The notes: generated by a model from the sequence alone, not told the origin. Numbered from the stretch's first letter, positions 34,151 through 45,632 are shown. The stretch is 64,000 nt of DNA from Hemicordylus capensis (GCF_027244095.1 NC_069657.1:412267063-412331062); one strand, 5' to 3'. A program made the numbers and translations.

Positions 34151-35055
34151 GGTCCCACTCCACCACTGGACACTCCTGAGTTTCTTTGAGGGGACTCTTT
34201 CTTTTCATTTGAGGAGACTTTCCCCACTTCTTGCCTCATCTGCCCCCAAAGCTTGCCTCAGTTACTCTCACTCACACTCACTCACCTCTCTGTTGAGCTT
34301 TTCCTCACCTCTTGCCTTCACCTGCTGGTGCCGCTGTTACCAAAGAGCTCTCTTGAGCAGGCAGGCAGGCAAACAAGCAGGCTCCCTCCCACCTCCCACC
34401 TTTGTGTCTGCCTGCCATGTTGAACAGCTGATTGCAGCATGCATCTGGCATATGCCATAATGGACACTTCCCCGAGTCTGTGGCTGCACCAGTCAGTTGC
34501 TTGGCACTGCAGCCAGGGTGAGGGCAGAGGCAGGGCACTTGCTGCCTCATCTCAAAGAAAGTCAGAGGTAGAGCAGCAGCAGCAACAGAGAGCAACGGGG
34601 GTGGTAGATGGAAAGCAAGGTCCTGCACCCCCCAGACAAGCACCAGGAGATGCCCTATGGCGGCAGTAGCTCCCCAATGGTGGCAGCTTACGTTCATCTA
34701 CCCCAGAGTGGCTCAAGTGCTGTGCAAAGCAATGCACAGCATGGGTGGGTAGTGCACCTCCTGTGCTGTTGCATCTGTGTAAGCACTGCCAATGCTGTTG
34801 CGCAACAGGGCAGTTCTGCTCCACTGTCAAGTTGTGCAAACACAGCTGGACAATATGATGCCCATTGGAAATAATGGGCGCTGCATCAGTGAGCCACAGA
34901 ACTAACTGTACACTGACCCTTCAAGTGCAACCCAGTGGCTTCCAGACTCCCTTAATCTAGGCAAAACCCTGTTGTGGGCATTTACTAGGATTTCTAACAG
35001 GGACCTGTATAGAACACAATTAATAAATCAGTTAAATTACAGCACCCTAGTCCTA
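34151..35055. other. Intergenic DNA, GC-rich, unrecognised
   Basis: No gene or repeat family that I can support. A short CAGCAG tract lies at 34574-34590. Confidence 0.4.
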
Positions 35056-35184
35056 TTCACATTGTACAGTCTGTAAACATGTACATTTTGTGTGTGTGAA
35101 TGATTGTCTATGTTTTCATTTTTAAAAGGAACCCGGGTACAGACTCTCACAAATGCAAGGTACAGATAGAAAGTGATGCATAGA
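35056..35184 (+). repeat. GTACA-rich repeat, copy 2 (partial)
   Basis: Matches part of 20531-20720 and 45633-45858 (TTCATTTTTAAAAGGAACCC then GGTACAGATAGAAAGTG). A related stretch, ACAGATAGAAAGTGTACTGG, reappears at about 35509-35530 after the MITE at 35231-35478, so the MITE may sit inside this repeat. Confidence 0.45.
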
Positions 35185-35230
35185 TATCAGACCTTTGGAT
35201 TCTTTGTGTATTTCAGTTATTGCTTGGACC

Positions 35231-35478
35231 CAGGGCGCTTTCCATCACTGTCTCTATGGAGCTCCTAAGTGTGGTGACACTGCAGTCCCTGTGCTGACAG
35301 CAAGGTGCCGTTCACATTTCCGATGCCTTATTTCAGATTTTATCTTTGCCTTACAGTGCTACAATGTTGCAAGTCCGTTGCAGAAAAATAACTGTTAGTT
35401 CCCCATTGTAGAGTTTGAGATTCTGCCAAGTCAAAGCATTTTACCCCTGTTGCAGTGTGTAACATGGAAAGCACCCAG
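35231..35478. mobile_element. MITE, copy 2 of the 17722 family
   Basis: Starts CAGGGCGCTTTCCATCACTG and ends TAACATGGAAAGCACCCAG, with inverted ends. The interior shares GTTCACATTTCCGATGCCTT and ACAGTGC.ACAA.GTTG with 17722-18061. Confidence 0.65.
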
Positions 35479-35623
35479 GTGCTACATTCCCTTTAATTGT
35501 TTGTGTTACAGATAGAAAGTGTACTGGTGTGTGTACACTGAACAGAACAGGTGCTCTTAACAGTCTGAATTTAGAAGTTCGGCTTCAACAGTTAACACAG
35601 TGATGGTTTGAGGTGCTACCTGC

Positions 35624-35625
<2 letters not shown>

Positions 35626-35654
<29 letters not shown>
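35626..35654 (+). repeat. (AC)n microsatellite
   Basis: Run of CA dinucleotides followed by an imperfect continuation (CCCCAACACACAC). Confidence 0.9.
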
Positions 35655-35657
<3 letters not shown>

Positions 35658-35888
35658 CAACACACACATCTATGGACGCATATTTCTAGATCATGAGCAT
35701 GGGTAGGGAAATAGAATCTCTGAATGAGACCTTGTGCAAGACTAGAGTTTAAAATATGAAGGTTTGCAAAATAAACTGCTCATTCGGTTAATACTATCTT
35801 GGGTTCAAATCCAAGTAGCTGGCTGGTTGTCTAGGGACGTGATCTGTTTAATCTCTGGAATCTATATACTGCACAGGGGCTGACCTCA

Positions 35889-36174
35889 GTGGTGGCTGGT
35901 GAGGGGGGCTCTGGGGGGTGGTGAGAGGTACCTTTAAAAAGTGATCACTGGCAGTATTGCCAGCACCTGCCAGCCGCTGTGATCAGCAGTACCCTGCACG
36001 GCATCCCACACACCAGCTGCCATTGCTCCAGCACTCATCTGGCCTCTGCACATGCAAGATGCCGGGTAGGGCACTGCTGCTTGTGGCAGCTTGCTGGTGT
36101 TGACGGTACCACTGGTAAGAACTTTTTAAGGTACCTCTTGTTAACCCCGCAGTGCCACCTTCACCAGCTGCCAC
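35889..36174. mobile_element. Foldback MITE with about 58-bp TIRs
   Basis: Left end CAGTGGTGGCTGGTGAGG pairs with right end CCTTCACCAGCTGCCACC. AGAGGTACCTTTAAAAAGTG pairs with AACTTTTTAAGGTACCTCTT. The interior holds GGCATCCCACACACCAGC, related to the element at 10938-11352. Confidence 0.75.
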
Positions 36175-36365
36175 CTTGCAGCTTCACCGTTACCACTGAT
36201 CCTGTTGCTTGTAAATTTCCCAACCCTAACCCTAACCCGCACAAGGGTATGCCAGCCTCGGAGCTTGTTTCCTACCCTAAACCTTAGGGATTGAGTGGGC
36301 TGTAGATAACAACTCAAGGAGATGAGTTTCCATTTGTGCAAAGTAAGTAGGAAGAGGAATGTCAT

Positions 36366-36684
36366 AGGAACATAGGAAGCTGCCTGATACTGAGTCAGAC
36401 CATTGGTCCATCCAATTCAGTATTGTCTACACTGACTGGCAGAGGCTTCTCCAAGGTTTCAGACACGAGACTTTCCCAGCTCTACATGGCAATGAGAAAA
36501 CCTGGGACCTACTGCATGAAAAATAGAGGCCCTTCCGCTGAGCTTATGCCCCCATGCATCCCCTAAAGGAAATATCTTAAAGCAGATAGTGCTCACATGT
36601 AGTCAGCCATCCAAATGCAAACCAAGGAAAACACTGCTTAGCAAAAGGGACAATTCATGCCTGCTACCACAAGACTGGTTCTCC
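36366..36684 (-). mobile_element. 5S-type SINE, minus strand
   Basis: Nearly full length, from the tail (GGAAGCTGCCTGATACTGAG on the plus strand) to the 5S-derived head (AAACACTGCTTAGCAAAAGG). The head promoter is more diverged than in 3513-3816 or 62224-62513. Confidence 0.8.
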
Positions 36685-38075
36685 AGTCCCAAGACCAGCT
36701 CTCCGCCTCTGTCTCTCTTCCCCAATCGTTTCAGCTAAATGGCCTTTCCCCAGTGTATAGGCTACTTGCTTCCCTGACTTATTAAAGCATCAAGCTTTTG
36801 TGATTTTTCCTGGGCGTTTTCCAGAAAGTGTTGCAAAGTGTGATGGTATGAGGCAGCAGCTTGAAACCACGAGTACAGCATTTTTCAATTAGTTTTTCAA
36901 CGCTTTGTAACAGGGTTGTGGCTGTTCATATTGCCCACCACTGTAGTGGGTTTTCCAGGCAGGGGGTGTCTATATTCCATTTGAATTGCATTCACTGCCC
37001 CTCCTCCTCCTCCATTTTGGCCAATGGGGTCATGGAGGGGGGCGAGGAACCGCTGACACAACAAGCTTAAAAAAAAATAAATCTCAGTGCCTTTGCACAA
37101 AGCTGAAATGAAATCGATAGGAGATTGCCCCCTTGGGCAAGAAACAGAAAAGGTGAAAAGTAAATGTACCCCTTTGCTCAGTTTATAGGGGACTGAGAAG
37201 CCACTGAAGAAGACCCAGTTTCGAAATATGTTTGGCAGTTTGATAGCAACATCTATGATTTGGTATTCAATTCTACTTATTTATTCACAAAGCATTCTCA
37301 AGAAAGGATCTTACAGTTTTGTCCTCGTTTGTTGACAATCTACAACAGATTTCAAGAGTCTTTTGTGTGTGTGTGTGAGGGGGGAGAGTTTCGCTTTGTA
37401 TCAATCTGTGAAATTACCTGTTAGTGAATGGCCTTAACTATTCTAAGAATAGAGGGGCTAATTTGGACTTTTTATATCATTTTTTAAAATATTGCATTTT
37501 GCTGATTTGTGGGACTATATTTGTTTTTCTGTGGTCTTTTTATTATTGATATTGGGTTAAATAGATAATTAGTAAGATTTGGCATGTCTAGGTTTTTATA
37601 TTGATCTGAAATATTTTATTAATGTTTTTTTGAAATAATATAAGTAGGTGTATTGAAATTGATCCAAAATATTTTATTAATCCCCCCCCCCACCATTGAA
37701 ATTATATAAATCGATATAATTTCATTTTGGATTCTTTTAGGAATTGCAGTTTTGAGGTGTGAATCCAATATACTTGGTGCTTTGTGACTCCAGTGACAGA
37801 AGGAAGAGTGTGGAGGGCTGGACGGTCTGCAAGGAGTCTTTGGCATCCCTACACCAAAGGCTACTTTGTGCAACAGACTGGGTACAAAGGGGAAGGGGGA
37901 GCAATTTTCACATCTCTCCCCTCCCTACAGAAGCCCTTTCCACCTGCTCCTGAAGGCTCCATGAATTCTATCAGTGAAAAGGGCATTTGGTGGTAGGGAT
38001 CTGCATGAATCCTGATGCGAAGAGTGATTCGCAGCACAGCTCTGGCACCTTTATAAGGGAGGAGTGCAGGTCCAT
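36685..38075. other. Intergenic DNA with small MITE-like traces
   Basis: Near 36812 GGGCGTTTTCCAGAAAGTG resembles the ends of the 17722 family but no partner is clear. 37580-37740 is AT-rich with a doubled AAAATATTTTATTAAT (about 37610 and 37666), a short tandem duplication. Confidence 0.4.
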
Positions 38076-39308
38076 ATGCAGTCTAGGGTGCTTCTGGATC
38101 CAAGTCTCTCCTTGGTGTCCCAGGTTGAGGCACTGGCCAGAAATGCCTTCTATCAGCTTCGGCTGATACACCAGCTGCGCCCGTTTCTTGAGATAGAGGA
38201 CCTTAAAACAGTGGTACATCTGCTGGTAACCTCCAGACCTGATTACTGCAATGCACTCTATGTGGGGCTGCCCTTGTACGTAGTCCAGAAACTACAGTTG
38301 GCCCAGAATGCGGCAGCCAGGCTGGTCTCTAGGTCATCGAGGAGAGACCATATTACTCCCGTATTGAAGGAGTTACACTGGCTGCCAATATGTTTCCGGG
38401 CAAAATACAAGTTGTTGGGGAGTGGGGCGGGGGGAGGGGGAAAGGCAAGAGGGAGTGGGGCAGGGGGGAGGGAGAAGGGCAAGAGGGAGAGGGGCAGGGG
38501 GGAGGGCAGGAGGGACTGGGGCAGGAGGCTGACAGGGAGGGGAGGGTGAGAGAGAGGGGTGGGAGGGGAAGGGAGGGCAAGAGAGTGGGGTGAGAGGGCG
38601 GGGAAGAGAGGCAAGAGTGTGGGGCAGAAGGGAGGGAGGGAGAGTGGACCAGAGGACGCGGTGCGGGCGAGGCGGCGGCGAAGCCGCGGCCTCGTCCAGA
38701 GGAGGGCCAGAGGACGCGGTGCGGCCACTTTTCCCCGGCCAACCATGGTTTCTGGCCGGGGAAAAGCGGCTGAAAGGGGAGCAAAGCGGGGACCATGCGG
38801 GATGCAATAGCGGTCTACTAGTGCCCGTTAATTTAACGGGCTTAAAGTTACTAGTAACCTATAAAGCTCTAAACAGCTTGGGCCCTGGGTATTTAAGAGA
38901 ATGCCTTCTTCGTCATGAACCCCACTGCCCACTGAGATCCACTGGAGAGGTCTGTCAGCAGTTGCCACTGGCTCCTCTGGTGGCCACTCAGGGACGGGCC
39001 TTCTCCGCTGCTGCCCTGAGGCTTTGGAATGTGCTCCCTAGTGAAATAAGAGCCTCCCCATCTCTGACAACTTTTTAAAAGTCTTTAAAGACGCATCTGT
39101 TCACCCAGGCTTCTAACTGATATTGTTTTGATTGTTTTAATGTTGTTTTTAGAATATTGTTTTAAAATTTTAAGTTGTGTTTTAAATTTCTGGCTTTTGA
39201 ATTTTTTGTTTTTGTTTTTGATTAATGTTTTACTTTTAAAATCTTGTTGTAAACTGCCCACAGACGTACATTTTGGGCGGTATAAAAATATGTCAAATAA
39301 ATAAATAA
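38076..39308 (+). mobile_element. L2-clade LINE, 5'-truncated, with a 432-bp insertion
   Basis: Left part (38076-38414) encodes LLDPSLSLVSQVEALARNAF and later RPDYCNALYVGLPL, ending LHWLPICFRAKYK. After the insertion 38415-38846 it resumes as VTYKALNSLGPGYLRECLL and ends with LRLWNVLPSEIRASPSLTTF near 39078. The 3' tail reads CTGCCCACAGACGTACATTT, GGGCGGTATAAAAATATG and an (AAAT)n tract. The retained portion is downstream of the reverse transcriptase core; catalytic motifs are absent. Confidence 0.85.
38415..38846. mobile_element. Unidentified insertion: purine-rich array plus terminal palindrome
   Basis: A strand-biased G+A array (38415-38645; GGGGCAGGGGGGAGGG type words) is followed by GC-rich DNA in which CCAGAGGACGCGGTGCGG occurs twice (about 38648 and 38707). 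The insertion ends with a 19-bp inverted repeat (GCCCGTTAA, one base, TTAACGGGC; 38823-38841). The surrounding L2 joins correctly when it is removed. Candidate target duplications AAGTTGTTGG (38409-38418) and AAGTTACTAG (38845-38854) differ by three bases. Superfamily unknown. Confidence 0.6.
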
Positions 39309-39310
39309 AT

Positions 39311-39575
39311 ACCTGCTCCTGTGCCACTCGCCACAGCTTCCTGTATTGGTGACGCTCCCCCCCGCCAACTACCATTGCACTCCGGTGATGCTCCCTCCAT
39401 CTGCCCTTGCGTGACGGGGGCACACACATGGCCTCCATGCATGCGCAGAGGCTATGTGTGTGCCACCGTCACATGAGGGGAGCTGAGGGGAGCACTGCCA
39501 GCATGCAATGGTAGCTGAGGGGAAGCGCCGCCAATGCAGGAAGCTGAAGCGCGTGGCGGAGGAACAGGTATAGAA
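39311..39575. mobile_element. Palindromic MITE, about 130-bp arms
   Basis: The left arm from TACCTGCTCCTG through CAGCTTCCTGTATTGG pairs with the right arm ending CCAATGCAGGAAGCTGAAGC and GAGGAACAGGTA. The centre carries ATGGCCTCCATGCATGCG. It begins directly after the (AAAT)n tail of the L2, an AT-rich target. Confidence 0.65.
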
Positions 39576-39577
39576 AG

Positions 39578-40296
39578 TGGTAGATTAAAGGAGAGACGGG
39601 GTAGGCATTTGCCTACAGCTGTAAAATGTGAGGAGTGGCAAATTTTGCTGCTCCTCAAATTTCACCACCCCTCTCTGGGGGCGGCAGCAGCTGTAGCAAG
39701 TGGGGAGTAGAGATAGCCCCTCTTTTACTTTAAAAAGCCCCCGCCGCTCGCAGCAGTGGCAGTAGCTGCAAGGAGGGGGGGTGAGGGGAAAGTTTCCCCT
39801 TTTGCCCTCTAAACAACGCTGCTGCCAGTGGCGGGATGGGGCACGGCAGATGCAGAGAGAGAGGGTAGAAGGTGAGGAGGAGGAGCAGAGTTCCCCCTTT
39901 AACCTTTGAAAATGCCGCAGCTGCGCAGCGAGATAGGGGGACAGGGGAGCCCCTTCCAGCTCCCCTCCTCACAAGTGACTGCAGGGCCTCTCTGCTGTGC
40001 AGTCCATTTTCAGCCTTCCTCCATGTGCAACCCCATCCCACTTCATAGCTGTGGCATTTTCAAAGGGGGAACTCCCCCCTTCTTGCCCCCTCCCCCCCCC
40101 CCCAGCTGCCACCAAGCCCTATCCCACTGCTGGCAGCAGCATTCTTTAGAGGGCAAAAAGCAAAACTTTCCCCTTGCCTCCTCTCCTCACAGTTTCTGCT
40201 GCTGCCACAAGCAGCATTTTTTTTTTTTAATGGATAAAAAGGCGGTGAAAGCCTTTTTGCCTATGGGTGTCAAAACGCTTAATCTGCCCCTGGGTA
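39578..40296. mobile_element. Possible long hAT-type non-autonomous element
   Basis: Left end GTGGTAGATTAAAGGAGAGA and right end CTTAATCTGCCCCTG pair imperfectly, and GTAGGCATTTGCC pairs with TTTTTGCCTATGGG. The interior repeats GGGGAAAGTTTCCCC-like and CTTTGAAAATGCCGC-like blocks in both orientations. GC-rich, no transposase. Confidence 0.4.
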
Positions 40297-42092
40297 TGGG
40301 CCTGCACTCCTCCCTTTTAAAGTTGTTGCGAATCACTCTTTGAATCACGATTTGTGCACATCTCTATTTGGAGGGAGGGGAGGGGCAGTGCCGGATTTAG
40401 GCACAAGCTAAGCAAGCTACAGCTTAGGCCCTCACTTTCTGAGGGGTCTCTGAATGAAAAAAGAAAGAGAGACTAAATTTTTACATAATGTATTTTCATA
40501 TACAGGTATTTCTAATGTGATAGGCTTATTGTGAGATAACTGTTTTTGTTAGATTATTAGTTTGATTATTAGAGAGAGAGAGAGGGAGAGGGAGAGGGAG
40601 AGATGTTGTGAACTATACCTGGTTTTGCACTCTGTACATGCTCAGAGGGAAAGAGGGAAAGTCACATCATACACAAACGGAGTTGGTTCTTGGAGATGGT
40701 GACCATGTAGGATCTGGGCGCGCAAACAGAGATAGAGAGAGACACACTCAGAAAGTTCAATGGGCTTTATTATAAAAAGTTGCTCATCAGGATAAAATAA
40801 TCCACATTAAAAACATGTTTCTGATTCAAGGTGTAGTGTAATGTGCCTAACTAACATATGTGTGTGCAATCAGTAATTACAGCTATCTAACAATCTAACA
40901 AATCCTAAATAAAACATTTAGAAAGAAGCAGAGAAAGTAGAAAGAGGAAGGGGGGGTTAGGAAGGGGGGGAAGCAATGATTAGTAAGGGGGAGGAAAGTA
41001 GGGATCCAGGGCTTGTGAAGGCAGCATATTACCAGGATCAGAGAGACTTGAGAGCGGTGGATCTTTCAGCTGAAGGGGAGAGACTGTAGCTGGGAACAGC
41101 AACAGAGCGATGGTCTGGCTTCTGGTGGTCAAGCAGGCAGTTTGCTCAGAGCAAGGCAGAGAGTGAAGGTGACATGGCTGGGGAAGTCTTGACTTCTCAC
41201 TGCGCAGTGGAAGTCACAGACAGTTCCTGTCCATGGACAGAGTTCCTGCCTCTAGCCCCGCAGCTTGGGCAACAAACTCTGGGATCGCTCGTGAGCAGAT
41301 CTTGCTTGGAGGCACAAGATAGCTAAGCTGCCATGTCCAGAGACTCCTTCTTATAGTGGTTCCATCCTTTGATGTCCATTTGAGTCTTCTGTATCCCAAA
41401 ACGCGTCTTTTCCTGCTATCCTCTGAATATTGTCTTTTAATTACCAAAATTAGCTCAGGATATTTGATCAGTCCAGAGAAATCTTAATCTCATCTTCTGT
41501 TAGCTGCTATCTTGAGGAGGGGACATAGCCCAAAGCAAATCTGCATCTCTGAGTTGCAAATGGGCCCCAGATGTGCTAGCCTGGTCCCAAAAGGTGTTAA
41601 AAGTCAGGAGTTAGTGAGAGAGTTAGATCTATTTGTGTGAGACAGCAATTACATTATTTCTTGTGTACCTCTATCTAGTGTGTATTTATAACAAAAGAAT
41701 ATTCAAAGTAACATCAAAAAAAGGGGCCCATGTGTGAGGAGAGTTAATCAACACATTTGGACATGGCAGAAGCATCCTGTTAGTGAGGTAAGGAGATTAC
41801 TGGACAGCAGGTTAATTTCAGCAGTGTGAGACTGGTAATTAAGCCTGACCCATTGTGTCTCAGTGAGTTTCCACAAACACTGATAAACAATGAAAGATTA
41901 CCCCTGCCTTTACAAATCATTTACCAGGCACTACCCAGGCAGATCTGGGTGTCAGTTCACCCTCAAGTTCAGGCATTTAATTGAACTCTTAATATAAAAT
42001 GAAATCAGAAACAGGCCTGGATTCCATATACTTCTTGGTTGGTACCTCTGGGTTGAATGTTGGGGTCAAAGCGGGGGGTCCCCAACAGAGAT
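40297..42092. other. Intergenic DNA, mostly unrecognised
   Basis: 40391-40440 has a MITE-like end (CAGTGCCGGATTTAGGCACA). 40570-40600 is an (AG)n tract. 40750-42000 is single-copy-like DNA. On the minus strand near 40770 a TTATAATAAAGCCCATTG polyadenylation-like stretch is seen without other gene features. Confidence 0.4.
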
Positions 42093-42100
42093 GCTATGAG

Positions 42101-42320
42101 CAGAGGCACTCTTACCCCTGGACTTTGAGTCCAAAGTCCAGGGCCTTCACACTCCCTGGGGCCCACCAAATCATCTTTAGTCTGTCTTGGGTGGTGTGGT
42201 TTCTACCCTCAAGAATCTTTGTGTTAAAAAATGATGCTTAACTTGCAGTGGTGGGGTGGGTGTGGGTGGGCTCCAAAGGCCTTTAGGTCTAGGCTCCAAA
42301 ATTACATAGGTGCACTTCTG
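42101..42320. mobile_element. hAT MITE with near-perfect 8-bp target duplication
   Basis: CAGAGGCACTCTTACCCCTG at the left and ACATAGGTGCACTTCTG at the right form inverted ends. The flanks are GCTATGAG (42093-42100) and GCTATGGG (42321-42328), seven of eight matching. An internal hairpin GACTTTGAGTCCAAAGTC is present. Related copy at 10591-10900. Confidence 0.85.
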
Positions 42321-42596
42321 GCTATGGGTTTTAAGCTTGACACAGTTTAGGGCCTTGGCATGGCATAATCTCACCCTGGGGAGGGGTAACACAGCCCTCA
42401 CGAACAGATATATGTAAGTGGAAAGGGCTTTTGGAGAAAGCAGAGAGATGCCAAAATATCTTGCCCCCTCCCCACATCTGGACCATTGCTCAAAAGAGAA
42501 TTAAATGCAGACACACTGAAGACTTTCAGACCTGCAGATCTCCTTCCATTAGCAGAGAGCTGCAGATCATGTCAGCCACTAATAATAATGGATCAT

Positions 42597-42781
42597 GATG
42601 CAAGAGTCGCCACAGTTCAGTGGCAGAGCATGTGCTGTGCATGCAGAAGGTCCCAAGTTTGATTCCTGGTATCTCAGGATCTCAAGTGGCAGGGTTGGGA
42701 AAGCACCACTGCCTGATCCCCGGGAGAGCCTCTGCCCATCAGAGGGGGCAAAACTGGGCTGGATGGACCAATGGCTGATCC
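42597..42781 (+). mobile_element. tRNA-headed SINE, 3' end cut
   Basis: Box A (CACAGTTCAGTGGCAGAGCA) and box B (GGTCCCAAGTTTGATTCC) of a tRNA-like promoter are well preserved. The tail reaches GGATGGACCAATGGCTGATC and then turns straight into L2 sequence at about 42782. A short TATAAGGCA appears after the L2 tail near 44501, which could be the SINE remainder, so the L2 may have inserted into the SINE. Confidence 0.75.
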
Positions 42782-42783
42782 AT

Positions 42784-44500
42784 TTTAGGGACTACTCCGT
42801 GGCGGTGGGGGCTGCGAAGAAATGCCTTTTCTCTGCCTCCATTGCATCTGCTCAGTGCAGACCGGTGGAGCTGTTTCGTGTAGATAAGACATTGCTGCAG
42901 GTAATGGGGGAGGAACCATCCACAGCCCGCTGTGATCAGTTTGCATGTCACTTAGTGGATAAAGTTGCTCGCATCCGTGCTGATTTGGACTCCAGAGTTT
43001 TGGCAGTTCCGGCAGACGTGCTTCTGGTACCATCTGGTCCTATTGTGTTGGATTCTTTTCAGTTGGTACAGCCTGAGGATGTGGACAAGATCCTGGGCAG
43101 TGTGCGGGCGACATCATGTGCTCTTGACCCTTGTCCTTCATGGCTAATAAAAGCTGCCAGGGAGGGGGGCAGGTAGATGGTTGGAGGTGATTATCAATGC
43201 CTCATTAAGGGAGGACAAGATGCCATCGTGCCTCAAGGAGGTGATGGTGAGACCATTATTAAAAAAGCCCTCCCTTGATTCCTCCAACCTGAACAACTAT
43301 AGAACGGTCTCTAAGCTGCCCTTTTTGGGCAAGGTGATAGAGCGTGTGGTGGCATCCCAGCTGCAGAGGGTCTTGGATGATATGGATTATCTGGACCCTT
43401 TTCAATCTGGCTTCCACCCCAGATATGGGACTGAGACTTCCTTGGTCGCTCTAGTGGATGACCTATGCCGGGAATTAGACAGGGGGAGTGGTCTGGAGGT
43501 CGTGATGGGTTGGATGTGGGCTAATAAACTGAAATTGAATCCAGACAAGACGGAGGTAATGTTGGTCAGTAGGAGAGCCAATCGGGATAAGGAGATTTTA
43601 CCGGTTCTGGATGGGGTTGCACTCCCCTTGAAGGAGCAAGTACGCAGCTTGGGGGTATTACAGGAGCCGGCTCTGCTTTTGGAAGCTCAGGTAGAGGCGG
43701 TGGCCAGGGGTGCCTTTGCACGGCTTCGGCTAGTGCGCCAGCCTCATCCCTCTCTCAAGAAGACAGATCTGGCCACAGTTACCCATGCCTTAGTCACGTC
43801 CAGTCTGGATTACTGTAACGCACTCTATGTGGGGCTGCCCTTGAAGAACATCCGGAAACTGCAGCTAGTGCAAAATGCGGCAGCTAGGGTTTTATCTGGA
43901 GCTGCCCGGTGGGAGCACATCACACCCATTTTGAAAGAGCTGCACTGGCTACCAGTTTGTTTCCGGGTCCAATTCAAGGTGCTGTTTTTGACCTTTAAAG
44001 CCCTAAATGGTTTGGGCCCGGGATACCTGAGGGACCGCCTGCTCCCAAGGGTTGCTGCCCGTTTGACAAGGTCATCTCAGGGGGCTCTGCTCCGGGTGCC
44101 GACAATGAGGGAGGCTCGGTTGTCGTGCACGCGGGACAAGGCCTTTTCTGTTGCAGCCCCCAGACTCTGGAATGCTCTCCCGGTGGCTATTCACTCCTCA
44201 GTTTACATCACAGCTTTTAGAAAAAATGTAAAACCTTGGCTTTTTGCCCAGGCATTTATTTGATTCTCTGCTGCTGCTCCTTATAATCTTTATTGTTTTT
44301 ATGCTTTTTGTTTTAAATTTTTTTTAATTTGTTTGTTTAATATTCCCCCCCCCTTAATATTTTAATTGTGTCTTTTTTACCATCTTGTGTTAATTTTTTT
44401 TTTTTTTTTTTGCTGTAAACCGCCTTGGGATTGCTTTAATGAAAGGCGGTATATAATTTTAACAATAAAATAAATTTAACAATAAATAAATAAATAAAAT
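42784..44500 (+). mobile_element. L2-clade LINE lacking the reverse transcriptase core
   Basis: The segment 42787-43173 encodes the region before the reverse transcriptase (FRDYSVAVGAAKKCLFSASI, then EPSTARCDQFACHLVDKVAR). After a frame change near 43175, an open frame runs 43181-44263 with LREDKMPSCLKEVMVRPLLK, NNYRTVSKLPFLGKVIERVV and LDPFQSGFHPRYGTETSLVA. At about 43495 the text jumps from LCRELDRGSG to VMGWMWANKLKLNPDKTEVM. The family normally has about 100 residues there, including the LSAAFD, GVPQG and YADD motifs. The downstream thumb and C-terminal region (HWLPVCFRVQFKVLFLTFKA) is intact. The tail ends in GGCGGTATATAATTTT and (AAAT)n. It is catalytically dead, but the remainder stays open for 360 codons. 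Confidence 0.9.
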
Positions 44501-45410
44501 ATAAGGCAACAACACAGACCTCTGCACTCCATGTGCACCCACACTTGTTCCTGCCAGTGGATGCTGGGCCACCCACTGTCAAGGATGGCAGATAGGTTTT
44601 GTTCCCACCACAGTGGTGTCTCCAAATGCAGCACCTTTTCCTCAGTGAAAGAAAAGGCCATCTTGGATGGGTGAAAGTCAGCTCAGAGGCACAGGCAGTG
44701 ACCTCAGCATCTGGGTCAGGAAGCAGATCGTAAGCCCCATCAAGCTAGGGGGTAGACCTCCTTGGACTCAATCCCCTGCCAACTCCAAGAAGAACAAGGA
44801 TATAGAGTAATGCTTTATGCGAGGCAATGAGTAATGCTATATGCAATGCAACGCAATGTGTCTGGTCAGAATCTGCTGTGGCATAAGAGCTCCCTGTGTC
44901 ATCCCTGCACCCTGTTCTGGAGCAGACTATAAATGCCTTGGTCCTATTTTTAAACCTTGACAAGCGTGACAGCTGCAGGAGGGGTTAATTCACACCCAGC
45001 CTTCGGGACTTTGTTATTCACTAAGTGCCAGCCACTCGGAAAGGGCAATCAGATATATGCCTCTGGGAAGGAGACCTTACACAGACATCGCCACTCATGT
45101 CTTTGAAATCAATGGTGGTGTTTCATGGATGCCTCTCAGAGCAGAAGCTGGCCTATGCAGTTATCAGTTGAGCGGTGCATCATTTTAATCCATATGATTT
45201 TATGTTCTTATTTAAAAGATATTCGCTTTCTGCAAGTTAGGACAAAAACCAGTATTATAAAAACCAGAGTGTATTCCTAGAAGTTGCCTAGCTCCTCAGT
45301 AGGCTGGCTTCTCATTCAGTGCCTTATTATCTGAGAGGGCATCAGAGTTACAGAGATGGCAAGGGCTCATTTGTAACTACACATTGATCCTGTTTGGACA
45401 TCATGTTCAA
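44501..45410. other. Intergenic DNA, nothing recognised
   Basis: No gene or repeat family I can support. A small duplication (ATGCGAGGCAATGAGTAATG region) lies at 44812-44850. Confidence 0.4.
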
Positions 45411-45625
45411 AGCCAGCGTGGTGTAGTGGTTAGAGTGCTGGACTAGGACCGGGGAGACCCGAGCTCAAATCCCCATTCAGCCATTATACTTGCTGGGTGA
45501 CTCTGGGCCAGTCACTTCTCTCTCAGCCTAACCTACTTCACAGGGTTGTTGTGAAAGAGAAACTCAAGTATGTAGTACACTGCTCTGGGCTCCTTGGAGG
45601 AAGAGCGGGATATAAATGTAATAAT
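45411..45625 (+). mobile_element. tRNA-derived SINE (GTGGTGTAGTGG type)
   Basis: AGCCAGCGTGGTGTAGTGGT (box A), GAGCTCAAATCCCCATTCAG (box B), GGTGACTCTGGGCCAGTCAC, and the end GGAAGAGCGGGATATAAATG with an (AAT)n tail. Almost undecayed, so fairly young. Its tail resembles the L2 3' end, suggesting L2 mobilisation (inference). Confidence 0.9.
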
Positions 45626-45632
45626 AATAATG

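Noticed and set aside
38258-39078. Several long Pro/Ser/Leu- or Gly/Arg-rich open frames
   Set aside because: They are translations of the purine-rich array inserted in the L2 element, not proteins.
40680-42000. Possible solo LTR-like or transcript-end sequence on the minus strand
   Set aside because: Only an AATAAA-like word is visible; no paired repeat, no clear ends and no target duplication, so no element can be called.
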